The translations under genes and the position numbers were made by a program. Shown here one piece after another: positions 7,481-16,200 of a stretch of DNA of 35,601 nt; within the stretch, counting starts at the first letter, position 1, and the number at the start of each line of letters is the position of its first letter. Source of the DNA: Butyricicoccus sp. (GTDB lineage Bacteria; Bacillota; Clostridia; Oscillospirales; Oscillospiraceae); contig JAMPGF010000005.1 of NCBI GenBank assembly GCA_023664105.1, forward strand, positions 1 to 35,601, given 5' to 3'. The notes under the pieces are model-generated. The model was given only the letters and a program-made list of their open reading frames with translations, made no database searches and was not told where the DNA came from.

Positions 7481-7523
7481 GTCATGAATCAGTTTATCTG
7501 CTGAGTTCATGACTAATTTTTTT
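7481..7523 (+). terminator. Intrinsic terminator of the lysine riboswitch
   Basis: GTCATGAATCAG (7481-7492) pairs with CTGAGTTCATGAC (7501-7513), with one bulged G, and is followed by a T-rich tract TAATTTTTTT (7514-7523). It sits directly before the GGAGG ribosome binding site of the transporter, the standard place for riboswitch-controlled attenuation. I could not identify the competing antiterminator by eye. Confidence 0.88.
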
Positions 7524-7536
7524 GGAGGAAAGAAAA

Positions 7537-9174
7537 ATGAGAAAGCAGACAAAGAACCTCTGGCGCGCGCTCGCGGTTATACTCGTGGTCGCCGCCGCGC
7601 TGGCGCTCCCCGTCCTGGCGGACGACGGCGAGGGCGCGTCCGGCATGTACGGCACCGCCTGGGCGCTGGTGCCGCCCGTTGTGGCCATAGTGCTGGCCCT
7701 CATCACCAAGGAGGCGTACTCCTCGCTGTTCATCGGCATCCTCGTCGGCGCGCTGTTCAACTGCGGCTTCGCCCCCGCCGCCACCATGGACGCCATCGTC
7801 AGCGACGGCTTCATCTCCGCTATTGAGGGCAATGCCGGCATTTTCCTGTTCCTGGTGATACTTGGCACCATCGTGGCGCTGGTGAACGCCTCCGGCGGCT
7901 CCGCGGCCTTCGGGCGCTGGGCGGAGAAGAACATCAAGACCCGTGTCGGCTCCATGCTCGCCACCCTCGTGCTGGGCGTGCTCATCTTCATCGACGACTA
8001 TTTCAACTGCCTGACTGTCGGCTCCGTCATGCGCCCGCTCACCGACCGGCACAAAATCTCCCGCGTGAAGCTGGCCTACCTCATCGACGCGACCGCCGCG
8101 CCCGTGTGCATGATAGCGCCCGTGTCCTCCTGGGCCGCCGCGGTCTCCACGGTCATTTCCGACAACGACCTGAGCCTCGGCTGGGACGGCATGGAGCTGT
8201 TCGTCCGGGCGATACCCTACAACTTCTACTCCCTGCTGACCTTCGTGTTCATCATCGCCCTGTGTGTCATGAAGTTTGACTACGGCCCGATGAAAATACA
8301 CGAAATGAGCGCACAGCTGAGCGGCGAGCTCGGCGCGCTGGACGGCGCGTCCGAGGAGTCCGGCAACTCCAACGGCAGGGTCCTTGACCTTATCCTGCCC
8401 GTGGTCGTGCTCATCATCACCTGCGTCATCGGCATGATCTATGTCGGCGGCTTCTTCGGCGTGGACGCCTGGGGCGGCACGGACTGCGCGGGCGACTTCG
8501 TCGCCGCTTTCGCCAACACGGACGCCACCGTTGCCCTGCCCTGGGGCGGGCTGATTGCCCTGGTGTTCACCGTTATCTACATGGTGGCCCGCCGCCTGAT
8601 CTCCTTCAAGGATGCCATGGCCTGCGTGCCCAAGGGCTTTAACGCCATGATCGCCCCCATCATCATCCTGACCCTGGCGGTCAGCCTGAAGAACATGTCC
8701 TCCGGCCTGGGTCTGAGCATATTCGTCAAGGGCGTTATGGAGGGCGCGTCGCAGGGGCTGTTCAGCATGCTGCCTGCGGTCATCTTCGTCGTGGCCTGCT
8801 TCCTGGCTTTCGCCTCCGGCACCAGCTGGGGCACCTTCGGTATCCTCATCCCCATCGTCGCCTCCGTGTTTGAGCCGGGCACAACCCTGCTGACCATCGG
8901 AATCTCCGCCTGCCTTGCCGGGGCCGTCTGCGGCGACCACTGCTCGCCCATCTCCGACACCACCATCATGGCCTCCGCCGGGGCCCAGTGCGACCACATC
9001 AGCCACGTCTCGACCCAGCTGCCCTACGCCATAACCGTGGCGGCGGTGAGCTTTGTCAGCTTCATCCTCGCCGGCTTTATCCAGAACTGGATAGTCTGCC
9101 TGCTGATCGGCGCGGTGTTGACCGTCGGCACGCTGTTCGGCATCAAGACAGTCACCGCGAAGAAGGACGCGTAA
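7537..9174 (+). CDS. NhaC-family antiporter-type transporter, probable lysine carrier
   Basis: This 545-residue multi-pass membrane protein belongs to the NhaC Na+/H+ antiporter superfamily. Family signatures include LGVLIFIDDYFNCLTVGSVMRP, IAPVSSWAAAVS, FASGTSWGTFGILIPI and GDHCSPISDTTIMASAGAQCDHISHVSTQLPYA. About 12 hydrophobic segments can be traced. The first 30 residues (ending LPVLADDG) look like a signal peptide or extra segment. ATG 7537 has GGAGG at nine bases. A TTG at 7522 in the same frame lies in the terminator T-tract and is rejected. It is the only gene behind the lysine riboswitch and has its own terminator. NhaC-type proteins have been placed in L-box regulons by comparative genomics and proposed as lysine transporters, so lysine uptake is the likely role (inference). 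Confidence 0.92.
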   Translation: MRKQTKNLWRALAVILVVAAALALPVLADDGEGASGMYGTAWALVPPVVAIVLALITKEAYSSLFIGILVGALFNCGFAPAATMDAIVSDGFISAIEGNAGIFLFLVILGTIVALVNASGGSAAFGRWAEKNIKTRVGSMLATLVLGVLIFIDDYFNCLTVGSVMRPLTDRHKISRVKLAYLIDATAAPVCMIAPVSSWAAAVSTVISDNDLSLGWDGMELFVRAIPYNFYSLLTFVFIIALCVMKFDYGPMKIHEMSAQLSGELGALDGASEESGNSNGRVLDLILPVVVLIITCVIGMIYVGGFFGVDAWGGTDCAGDFVAAFANTDATVALPWGGLIALVFTVIYMVARRLISFKDAMACVPKGFNAMIAPIIILTLAVSLKNMSSGLGLSIFVKGVMEGASQGLFSMLPAVIFVVACFLAFASGTSWGTFGILIPIVASVFEPGTTLLTIGISACLAGAVCGDHCSPISDTTIMASAGAQCDHISHVSTQLPYAITVAAVSFVSFILAGFIQNWIVCLLIGAVLTVGTLFGIKTVTAKKDA

Positions 9175-9191
9175 AAACCCAATAAAACCAG

Positions 9192-9227
9192 CCATCCCGG
9201 GGAGCTTTCCCCGGGATGGATTTTTTT
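9192..9227 (+). terminator. Intrinsic terminator after the NhaC-family gene
   Basis: A perfect 12-bp stem (9192-9203 with 9208-9219) with loop GCTT is followed by a seven-T run. It insulates the transporter from the ABC operon. Confidence 0.95.
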
Positions 9228-9262
9228 ACATTTTCTTCCCGCTTAATTTCCGACAAAATTTC

Positions 9263-9291
9263 TTGCTTTTTACTCCGGGGCATTATATAAT
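9263..9291 (+). promoter_or_regulatory. Promoter of the nucleoside-type ABC operon
   Basis: TTGCTT (9263-9268) and TATAAT (9286-9291) are 17 bp apart, about 50 bp before the first ATG. The -10 is consensus and the -35 is weak at its last positions. Confidence 0.72.
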
Positions 9292-9342
9292 ATGAATATA
9301 TTGTAAACGCACACTCTATTTCTGAAAGCGGGGCTGATAATC

Positions 9343-10884
9343 ATGGAATCCGAGAACATCATTGAGATGCTCCACATCACCAAGGAGTTCCCCGGCATAA
9401 TCGCAAACGACGACATCACACTACAGCTTCGCCGCGGGGAAATCCACGCCCTGCTCGGCGAAAACGGCGCGGGCAAGTCCACGCTCATGAGCGTGCTGTT
9501 CGGGCTCTACCAGCCCGAGGCGGGCGTCATCCGCAAAAACGGCCAGGAGGTCAAAATCAACAACCCCAACGACGCGACCGCCCTCGGCATCGGCATGGTG
9601 CACCAGCATTTCAAGCTCATCGAGGTGTTCACCGTGCTGGACAACATCATCCTCGGCGCGGAAACTACCAAGCTGGGCTTTCTCCAGAAAAAGGAGGCCC
9701 GCAAAAAGGTGGAGGAAATCTCCGAGCGCTACGGCCTGAAGGTCGACCTCGACGCGAAGGTCGAGGACATCACCGTCGGTATGCAGCAGCGCGTGGAGAT
9801 ACTCAAAATGCTCTACCGCGACAACGAGATCCTCATCTTCGACGAGCCGACCGCCGTGCTGACCCCGCAGGAGATTGACGAGCTGATGGCCACCATGCGC
9901 GCCTTCGCCAAGGAGGGCAAGTCCATCCTCTTTATCTCCCACAAGCTCAACGAGATTATGGCCGTGGCCGACCGGGTGACCGTGCTGCGCAAGGGCAAGT
10001 ACGTCGGCACCGTGGAGACCGGGGACACGGACAAGCAGTCGCTGTCGAACATGATGGTCGGCCGCCCCGTGCAGCTCGAGGTGAGCAAGGCCCCCGCCAA
10101 GCCGGGCGAGACGGTTCTGCACGTGGAGGATTTCACCGTCCCCTCCAAGGGCCACAAGCGCGACGCCGTCAGCCACGTCTCCTTTGACGTGCGCGCGGGC
10201 GAGATCGTCTGCATCGCCGGGATAGACGGCAACGGCCAGACCGAGCTCGTCTACGGCCTGACCGGCCTTGAAAAATCCTCCGGCGGCAAGATCACCCTCT
10301 GCGGCAGGGACATCACCCACGCCTCGATCCGCCACCGCGGCACGGATATGAGCCACATACCCGAGGACCGCCACAAGCACGGCATGGTGCTCGACTTCAC
10401 CCTTGAGCAGAACATGGTGCTCCAGCGCTACCGCGAGGGGCAGTTCCAGCACTTCGGCTTCATTAACCGGGGCGCGGTTCGCAAGTACTCGGAAAGGCTC
10501 ATCGAGCAGTACGACGTGCGCTCCGGCCAGGGGCCCGTCACCGTCGCGCGCAGCATGTCCGGCGGCAACCAGCAAAAGGCCATCATCGCCCGCGAGGTCG
10601 ACCGCGACAAGGCCCTCATCGTGGCCGTGCAGCCCACCCGCGGACTGGACGTGGGCGCGATTGAGTACATCCACTCCCAGCTCGTCGCCGAGCGCGACAA
10701 GGGAAAGGCGGTTTTGCTCGTCTCCCTTGAGCTGGACGAAGTCATGAGCCTGTCCGACCGCATACTCGTAATGTACGAGGGCGAGATTGTCGGCGAGCTC
10801 GACCCGAAAACAACCACCGTTCAGGAAATGGGCCTGTATATGGCAGGCGCCAAGCGCAATACAAAGGGAGGTGAGCCGGCATGA
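9343..10884 (+). CDS. ABC transporter ATPase, nucleoside/BMP type (NupO/YufO-like)
   Basis: This 513-residue cytosolic ATPase has two fused nucleotide-binding domains in the RbsA style. Domain 1 has Walker A GENGAGKS (residues 39-46), a divergent signature TVGMQQRVEI and Walker B ILIFDEPTAVLTPQE. Domain 2 has the degenerate Walker A GIDGNGQTE, the signature MSGGNQQKAIIAREV and a relaxed Walker B LIVAVQPTRGLDVG. That asymmetry is normal for this family. With the two permeases that follow, it matches B. subtilis NupOPQ (YufOPQ), an importer of guanosine and related nucleosides. Its stop overlaps the next start as ATGA. The periplasm-facing binding lipoprotein (BMP/NupN) that normally accompanies it is not in the window, so the exact substrate is an inference. 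Confidence 0.93.
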   Translation: MESENIIEMLHITKEFPGIIANDDITLQLRRGEIHALLGENGAGKSTLMSVLFGLYQPEAGVIRKNGQEVKINNPNDATALGIGMVHQHFKLIEVFTVLDNIILGAETTKLGFLQKKEARKKVEEISERYGLKVDLDAKVEDITVGMQQRVEILKMLYRDNEILIFDEPTAVLTPQEIDELMATMRAFAKEGKSILFISHKLNEIMAVADRVTVLRKGKYVGTVETGDTDKQSLSNMMVGRPVQLEVSKAPAKPGETVLHVEDFTVPSKGHKRDAVSHVSFDVRAGEIVCIAGIDGNGQTELVYGLTGLEKSSGGKITLCGRDITHASIRHRGTDMSHIPEDRHKHGMVLDFTLEQNMVLQRYREGQFQHFGFINRGAVRKYSERLIEQYDVRSGQGPVTVARSMSGGNQQKAIIAREVDRDKALIVAVQPTRGLDVGAIEYIHSQLVAERDKGKAVLLVSLELDEVMSLSDRILVMYEGEIVGELDPKTTTVQEMGLYMAGAKRNTKGGEPA

Positions 10885-12191
10885 AAAGCTTCTTCAATAA
10901 AGAGGGCACCCGCTCGGTTCTGGCCTCGCTTATCTCCATCGTCATCGGCCTGCTGGTCGGCAGCCTGCTGATCCTCATCGTCGGTATGACCAGCAGTAAC
11001 CTGAGCCTGACCAGCGCCTGGGAGGGCATACGCCTGGTCCTCTTCGGCATTTTCAGCACGGGACGCGACGCCCTCGGCGCGCTGACCTGGGGCTTCAACC
11101 CCCAGAGCATCGGCAACATGCTCTTCCGCGCCACCCCGCTGATACTCACGGGACTTTCCGTGGCCGTGGCCTTCAAAACCGGCCTTTTCAACATCGGCGC
11201 GCCGGGGCAGTACCTCATGGGCACCGCCGTGACGCTGATTCTGGCTCTGAGCATCCCCTCGGCCAGTGTGCCGCCGGTGATAATCTGGATAATCGCCTTT
11301 TTGGGCGGCATCCTCGCCGGAGCGGCCTGGGGCGCTATCCCTGGCCTTGTCAAGGCTTTCCTGAACATAAACGAGGTCCTCGCCTGCATCATGACGAACT
11401 GGATAGCCGCCAACGTCGTCACCTGGATTTTTGACGGCAGCGACTGGCGCAACATGGTTGAAAACACCAAGAGCGGCTATATCTACAAGACCTCCTTCAA
11501 CAACGTGCAGACCGCAAAGCTCGGCTTGGATAAGCTTTTCCCGAACTCCCAGGTCAACGGCGGCATCATCATAGCCATTTTGATCGCGGTGCTGCTCTAC
11601 GTCTTCATGACCAAGACCACGCTCGGCTACGAGCTCAAGGCCTGCGGCGCGAACCGCCACAGCGCGCGCTACGCCGGCATTGCCGACAAGCGCAACATCG
11701 TGCTGTCCATGGCCATCGCCGGCGGGCTCTCCGGCGCCGCCGCGTCGCTGTACTACCTGTCGGGCAACACGGAGTTTTTCTGGTCCACCTACCAGTCCCT
11801 GCCGGCGGCGGGCTTCAACGGCATCCCCGTGGCCCTGCTGGCGGTCAACCACCCGATAGGCGTCATCTTCACCGGCATATTCATGTCCATGCTCGACATC
11901 GTGGGCCTCCAGCTGACCAACCTGACAGCCTACAACGAGTACATCACCGACGTTATCATCGCCACCATCGTGTACCTGAGCGCGTTCTCGCTGGTCATCA
12001 AGATGCTGCTTGGCGGGCGCAAAAAGCACAAGGCTGAGGCAGCTCAGGCCTCCGCGGCGGCAAAGACCGCGGCCGCGGAGACGGGCGCTGACGCCACCGC
12101 CGCCGGCGGCGGGGACACGAAGGAGCCCCCGGAGAAGGCGGACAAAACGCCCGACGGGGCCAAAGCTGAGAAAGGAGGCGAGAAGGCATGA
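10881..12191 (+). CDS. ABC permease, nucleoside type (NupP/YufP-like)
   Basis: This 436-residue membrane subunit of the same importer has about nine or ten hydrophobic segments. Conserved blocks include LFRATPLILTGLSVAVAFKTGLFNIGAPGQYLMG near residue 75-110, NINEVLACIMTNWIA and the cytoplasmic KACGANRHSARYAGI, typical of BPD_transp_2 permeases. AAAGGAGG precedes the start, which overlaps the ATPase stop by four bases; the stop in turn overlaps the next start by four. Unusual is a C-terminal tail of about 50 residues (from KAEAAQASAAAK) made largely of Ala, Lys, Glu, Gly and Pro, which looks unstructured and cytoplasmic. It adds to the normal family length of about 350-370 residues. Confidence 0.92.
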   Translation: MKSFFNKEGTRSVLASLISIVIGLLVGSLLILIVGMTSSNLSLTSAWEGIRLVLFGIFSTGRDALGALTWGFNPQSIGNMLFRATPLILTGLSVAVAFKTGLFNIGAPGQYLMGTAVTLILALSIPSASVPPVIIWIIAFLGGILAGAAWGAIPGLVKAFLNINEVLACIMTNWIAANVVTWIFDGSDWRNMVENTKSGYIYKTSFNNVQTAKLGLDKLFPNSQVNGGIIIAILIAVLLYVFMTKTTLGYELKACGANRHSARYAGIADKRNIVLSMAIAGGLSGAAASLYYLSGNTEFFWSTYQSLPAAGFNGIPVALLAVNHPIGVIFTGIFMSMLDIVGLQLTNLTAYNEYITDVIIATIVYLSAFSLVIKMLLGGRKKHKAEAAQASAAAKTAAAETGADATAAGGGDTKEPPEKADKTPDGAKAEKGGEKA

Positions 12192-13219
12192 CATTTCTTA
12201 TTCAGCAGACCTTGCTGTACGCCGTGCCGCTCATGCTCGTGGCGCTGGCCGGCGTCTTTGCCGAGCGCAGCGGTATCATCAACCTCGCGCTCGAAGGCAT
12301 TATGATTTTCGGTGCCTTTGTGGGCGTGCTGTTCGTGCGCACGATGCAGGGCACGGAGCTGTTTTCCGCGGCCTATGAGGCGAAAAACTGGCTTGCCATG
12401 CAGGGTCTTGAGCTGCTCACCATGCTTGTGGCGGGACTGCTCGGCGCGATATTCTCGCTGCTGCTGTCCTTCGCCTCGGTCAACCTGCGCGCCGACCAGA
12501 CCATCGGCGGCACGGCCCTGAACCTGATGGCCCCCGCCCTGGTCCTGTTCCTCATCCGCATCATCGCCAACCAGAACACCTTGCAGATGGCCTCCGGCGA
12601 CGCGGCGAGCTGGTTCATGGTCAAAAAGACCACGCTCGGCTTCTCGCGCACCGACGACCTGGGCTTTTTGGGCAACACCTTCCTGCACCAGGTCTACCTT
12701 GCCACCTATGTGTGCATCATACTCTTCGTGGTGCTGTCGGTAATCATGTACAAGACCCGCTTCGGCCTGCGTATGCGCTCCTGCGGTGAAAATCCCCAGG
12801 CGGCCGACTCGCTGGGCATCAACGTCTACAAAATGCGCTATGCCGGCACAACCATTTCCGGCGCCCTGGCGGGCATGGGCGGCTTTGTCTACGCGCTGAC
12901 CACCGCTAACTGCGCCTCCACGGGCGACGTGGCCGGCTTCGGCTTCCTGGCCCTGGCGGTCATGATTTTCGGTAACTGGAAACCTCTCAATATTGCCGGC
13001 GCGTCCATACTGTTCGGCCTGTTCAAGTGCATCGCCGCGTCCTACTCCAGCATCGATATAAACGGCGACGGAGTGTACATGCTCGCCCAGATTAACGTCA
13101 GCCCGCATCTGTACCGCATGCTGCCGTACATAATCACGCTGCTGGTGCTGGCCTTCACCTCCAAGAGCTCCCGCGCCCCCAAGGCCGAAGGCGTCCCCTA
13201 CGACAAGAGCACAAGATAA
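12188..13219 (+). CDS. ABC permease, nucleoside type (NupQ/YufQ-like)
   Basis: This 343-residue second permease subunit of the importer would form the heterodimeric membrane channel with the preceding protein. The start MTFLIQQTLLYAVPLMLVALAGVFAERSGIINLALEGIM is the conserved family N terminus, and the cytoplasmic coupling loop reads LRMRSCGENPQAADSLGINVYKMRY. The ATG overlaps the previous stop as ATGA and AGGAGG lies about ten bases upstream, so the three genes are tightly coupled. A terminator 14 bp after the stop ends the operon. No binding protein or nucleoside-catabolic gene follows. Length and topology are normal for the family. Confidence 0.93.
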   Translation: MTFLIQQTLLYAVPLMLVALAGVFAERSGIINLALEGIMIFGAFVGVLFVRTMQGTELFSAAYEAKNWLAMQGLELLTMLVAGLLGAIFSLLLSFASVNLRADQTIGGTALNLMAPALVLFLIRIIANQNTLQMASGDAASWFMVKKTTLGFSRTDDLGFLGNTFLHQVYLATYVCIILFVVLSVIMYKTRFGLRMRSCGENPQAADSLGINVYKMRYAGTTISGALAGMGGFVYALTTANCASTGDVAGFGFLALAVMIFGNWKPLNIAGASILFGLFKCIAASYSSIDINGDGVYMLAQINVSPHLYRMLPYIITLLVLAFTSKSSRAPKAEGVPYDKSTR

Positions 13220-13233
13220 AAAAGCTAAAAACA

Positions 13234-13263
13234 GAAGCCGCCGGATGGGCGGCTTCGTTTTTT
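13234..13263. terminator. Terminator between the ABC operon and the sensor kinase
   Basis: GAAGCCGCC (13234-13242) pairs perfectly with GGCGGCTTC (13248-13256) around a five-base loop and is followed by GTTTTTT. A-rich sequence on the other side lets it also serve the convergent kinase gene ending at 13269. Confidence 0.92.
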
Positions 13264-13268
13264 CTTTT

Positions 13269-16200
13269 TTACCCGAGCAGCTCGTCGAGCAGCTCAAGCA
13301 GCTTGTCGATGTCTATCGGCTTTCCTATGTGCCCGTTCATCCCGCACATAAGCGCGTTGCGGCGGTCCTCCTCAAAGGCGTTGGCCGTCATCGCCACAAT
13401 GGGGATCGACGCCAGCTCCCTGTCAGGCAGGGCGCGGATCTCCCTCGTCGCGGCGTAGCCGTCCATCACGGGCATCTGCACGTCCATGAGCACGAGGCTG
13501 TAATACCCCGGCCCCGCGGCCTTGAGCATATCCACCGCCTCGCGCCCGTTGCCGGCGGCCTCGGGTTCAAAGCCCGCCTCCTTGAGTATGGCTACCGCGA
13601 TCTCCTGGTTGAGCTCGTTGTCCTCGGCCAGCAGTATGCGCCCGGCGCGGACCCTCTCGCTCCTGCCGGCCTCGCCGCTTTCCGCGGCGGCGCCCGGGCC
13701 TACCACGCTGTGCAGGCAGCTGCGCAGCTCCGAGAGGAACAGCGGCTTGCTGCAAAAGGCCGTGACTCCCGCTTCGCGGGCCTCGTCCTCGATATCCGCC
13801 CAGTCGTAGGCGGTCAGCACGATTATCGGCACGTCCTCGCCCATCTCCTTGCGCACGCGCCTGGCGACCTCCACGCCGTTCATGTCCGGCATCATCCAGT
13901 CGATGAGGTAGACGGTGTAGTTGTCCTCGCGCATCTTCGCCTGGCGCGTGCGAAGCACGGCCTCGCGGCCCGAGAGCGTCCACTCCGCGCGCAGGCCGAG
14001 CTGCCCGAGCATGAAGGACACGCTGTCGCAGGTGTTGAAATCGTCGTCCACCACCAGCGCGCGGCAGCCCTTGAGCTGGGGTATCACAGCAGGCTCCTTG
14101 CGCTCCGAGCCGAGGCGGAAGGTGAGGCGCACCGTGACCTCCGTGCCCGCTCCCTGCTCGCTTTTTACGTCAATGCTGCCGTTCATCATCTCCACTATGT
14201 TCTTGGTGATCGACATACCAAGCCCCGTGCCCTGTATGCCGCTGATGGTGGAGTTCCTCTCGCGCTCAAAGGGCTCGAAAATATGCTCGACAAACTCCGG
14301 ACTCATGCCTATGCCCGTGTCGCGGATATTGAACTCATAGCTGGCGTAGCCCTCCGGCGCGCCGGGCTTTTCGATTATCCTGACGCTGACGATGCCCCCG
14401 GCGCCGGTGTATTTTATCGCGTTGCTCAGCAGATTGAGCAGCACCTGGTTGAGCCGGAGCTTGTCGCAGTAAATCTCCTCGTCGTAGACGTCCACCGTGT
14501 CGATAAACAGCTCCAGCTGCTTTGCCGCGATGTCCCCCTGCACGATGCTGCGCAGGCCGTGGAGAATATCCGGCAGGCGGCAGAGCGCCTCCTCAAGGTG
14601 CATCTTGCCGCTTTCGATACGGCTCATGTCCAGCACGTCGTTTATCAGGCTGACGAGGTGGTTCCCGGAGGTGAGGATCTTTTTCAGGTACCCCTCCACC
14701 AGCTCAGGCTGATTGAGACGTGTCAGCGCCAGCGAGGTAAAGCCCACAATGGCGTTCATGGGCGTGCGTATGTCGTGGGACATGTTGGAAAGGAAGGTGC
14801 TCTTGGCCTTGCTGGCGCGGTTGGCCTGCATGAGCGCGTCCTCGAGCAGGCTCTTTTTCTCCAGCTCCGAGCGCGTCTCATCGTCCACGTTGGAGAAGCC
14901 GAGAACAACGCTGCGGCTCTTGGGCCAGCCGCCCGTGCGCACGGCCTTGACGCGGAAATACTTCATCTCCCCGGCGCACACGTTCCTGTAATTCATGCTG
15001 TACACGCTCTTGTCCTCAAGGATCTTTTCCAGCCCGCCCTCGAGGAAAAGAGCGCGCATGGCCTCCCTGTCGTCGGCGTATACGCAGCCGTCTATGTACT
15101 GCGCCAGGCAGTCCTGAAGCTCCAGCTCGTCCGTGAAGACCCGCTCCAATACGCCCGGCTTGCACCTGCCGCGGCGCAAGGTGCGCCCCTTCCCGGTGGC
15201 CAGGTCGAACACGCACACCAGGCTGAAGTCCATGGCCAGCGCGTGCAGCAGCTCGGCGTGGCGGCGCTCGCTCTCCACGCGCTCGGCCTGCTCGCGCTGC
15301 TTCTGCGCCGTGCAGTCGAGCAGGAAGCGCTGGCAAAGCACCTCCCCGTTTTCCTCAATGAGCTTGAACGAGCCCATGACGTGCAGGAGCTTCCCGTCGT
15401 GGTGCAGCACGCGGTATTCCACGCTGGCGCTGTCCCCCGGCTTTTTCAGGGAGGCTATGCGCTCGCGCATCATCGGCTTGTCCTCGTCCAGGACCGTCTT
15501 GGCGACCATGTAGAAGCCGTCGCTTGTCATTTCATCCTGCGAGGTGTAGCCGAGTATTTTCAGCGCGGCCCGGTTGACGCGGATGATGCGCGAGCCGTCG
15601 AGCGTGTGGACGATTATGCCGCAGTCGAGGGAGGTGAAGATAGTCTCCATCACCTGGTTCTGGCGCATGAGCTCCTGCTCATAGGCGCGCTCCTGCGTCT
15701 TGTCTATCGCCACGCCCACGGTTCCCATGACGCTGCCGTCGAGATTGTACAGGGGGGATTTGTAGGTCGTGAGCAGGCGCGTACCCTCGCCCGTGCTTAT
15801 CGTCTCCTCCGCCACGCAGGTCTCCCTGTGCTCCATCACCAGCCGCTCGGACTCGATGCACGCGGGGTCATCCTCCTCCACATCCCAGATGTAGGCGTGG
15901 CGCTGGCCCTGGACATCGAACTTATCCTTGCCCACGGTCTCGCAGAAGCTGTCGTTGACCTTCTCGTGGACTCCGTCTTTGTCCTTGTACCAGATAAGGC
16001 TGGGCGTGCTGTTTATCGTCGCCTCCAAAAACTGAGAGGTCTCCCACGCGTCGCAGCGCGCCTTATAGGCCCTCTGCCAGCGCGCGAAGCGGAAGCGCAG
16101 CTCCTTTTCCTCCATGGGCGTGTTCCACACGTCGTAAACCGCGTCAAGCAGCACCTGAGACAGGGAAAAGCTGCCCTTATCCGCCAAAAGGATGAGCTGG

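Noticed and set aside
7513-9195. Minus-strand open frame of about 560 codons
   Set aside because: It is antisense to the NhaC-family gene and made mostly of Gly, Asp, His and Ala repeats typical of a shadow frame.
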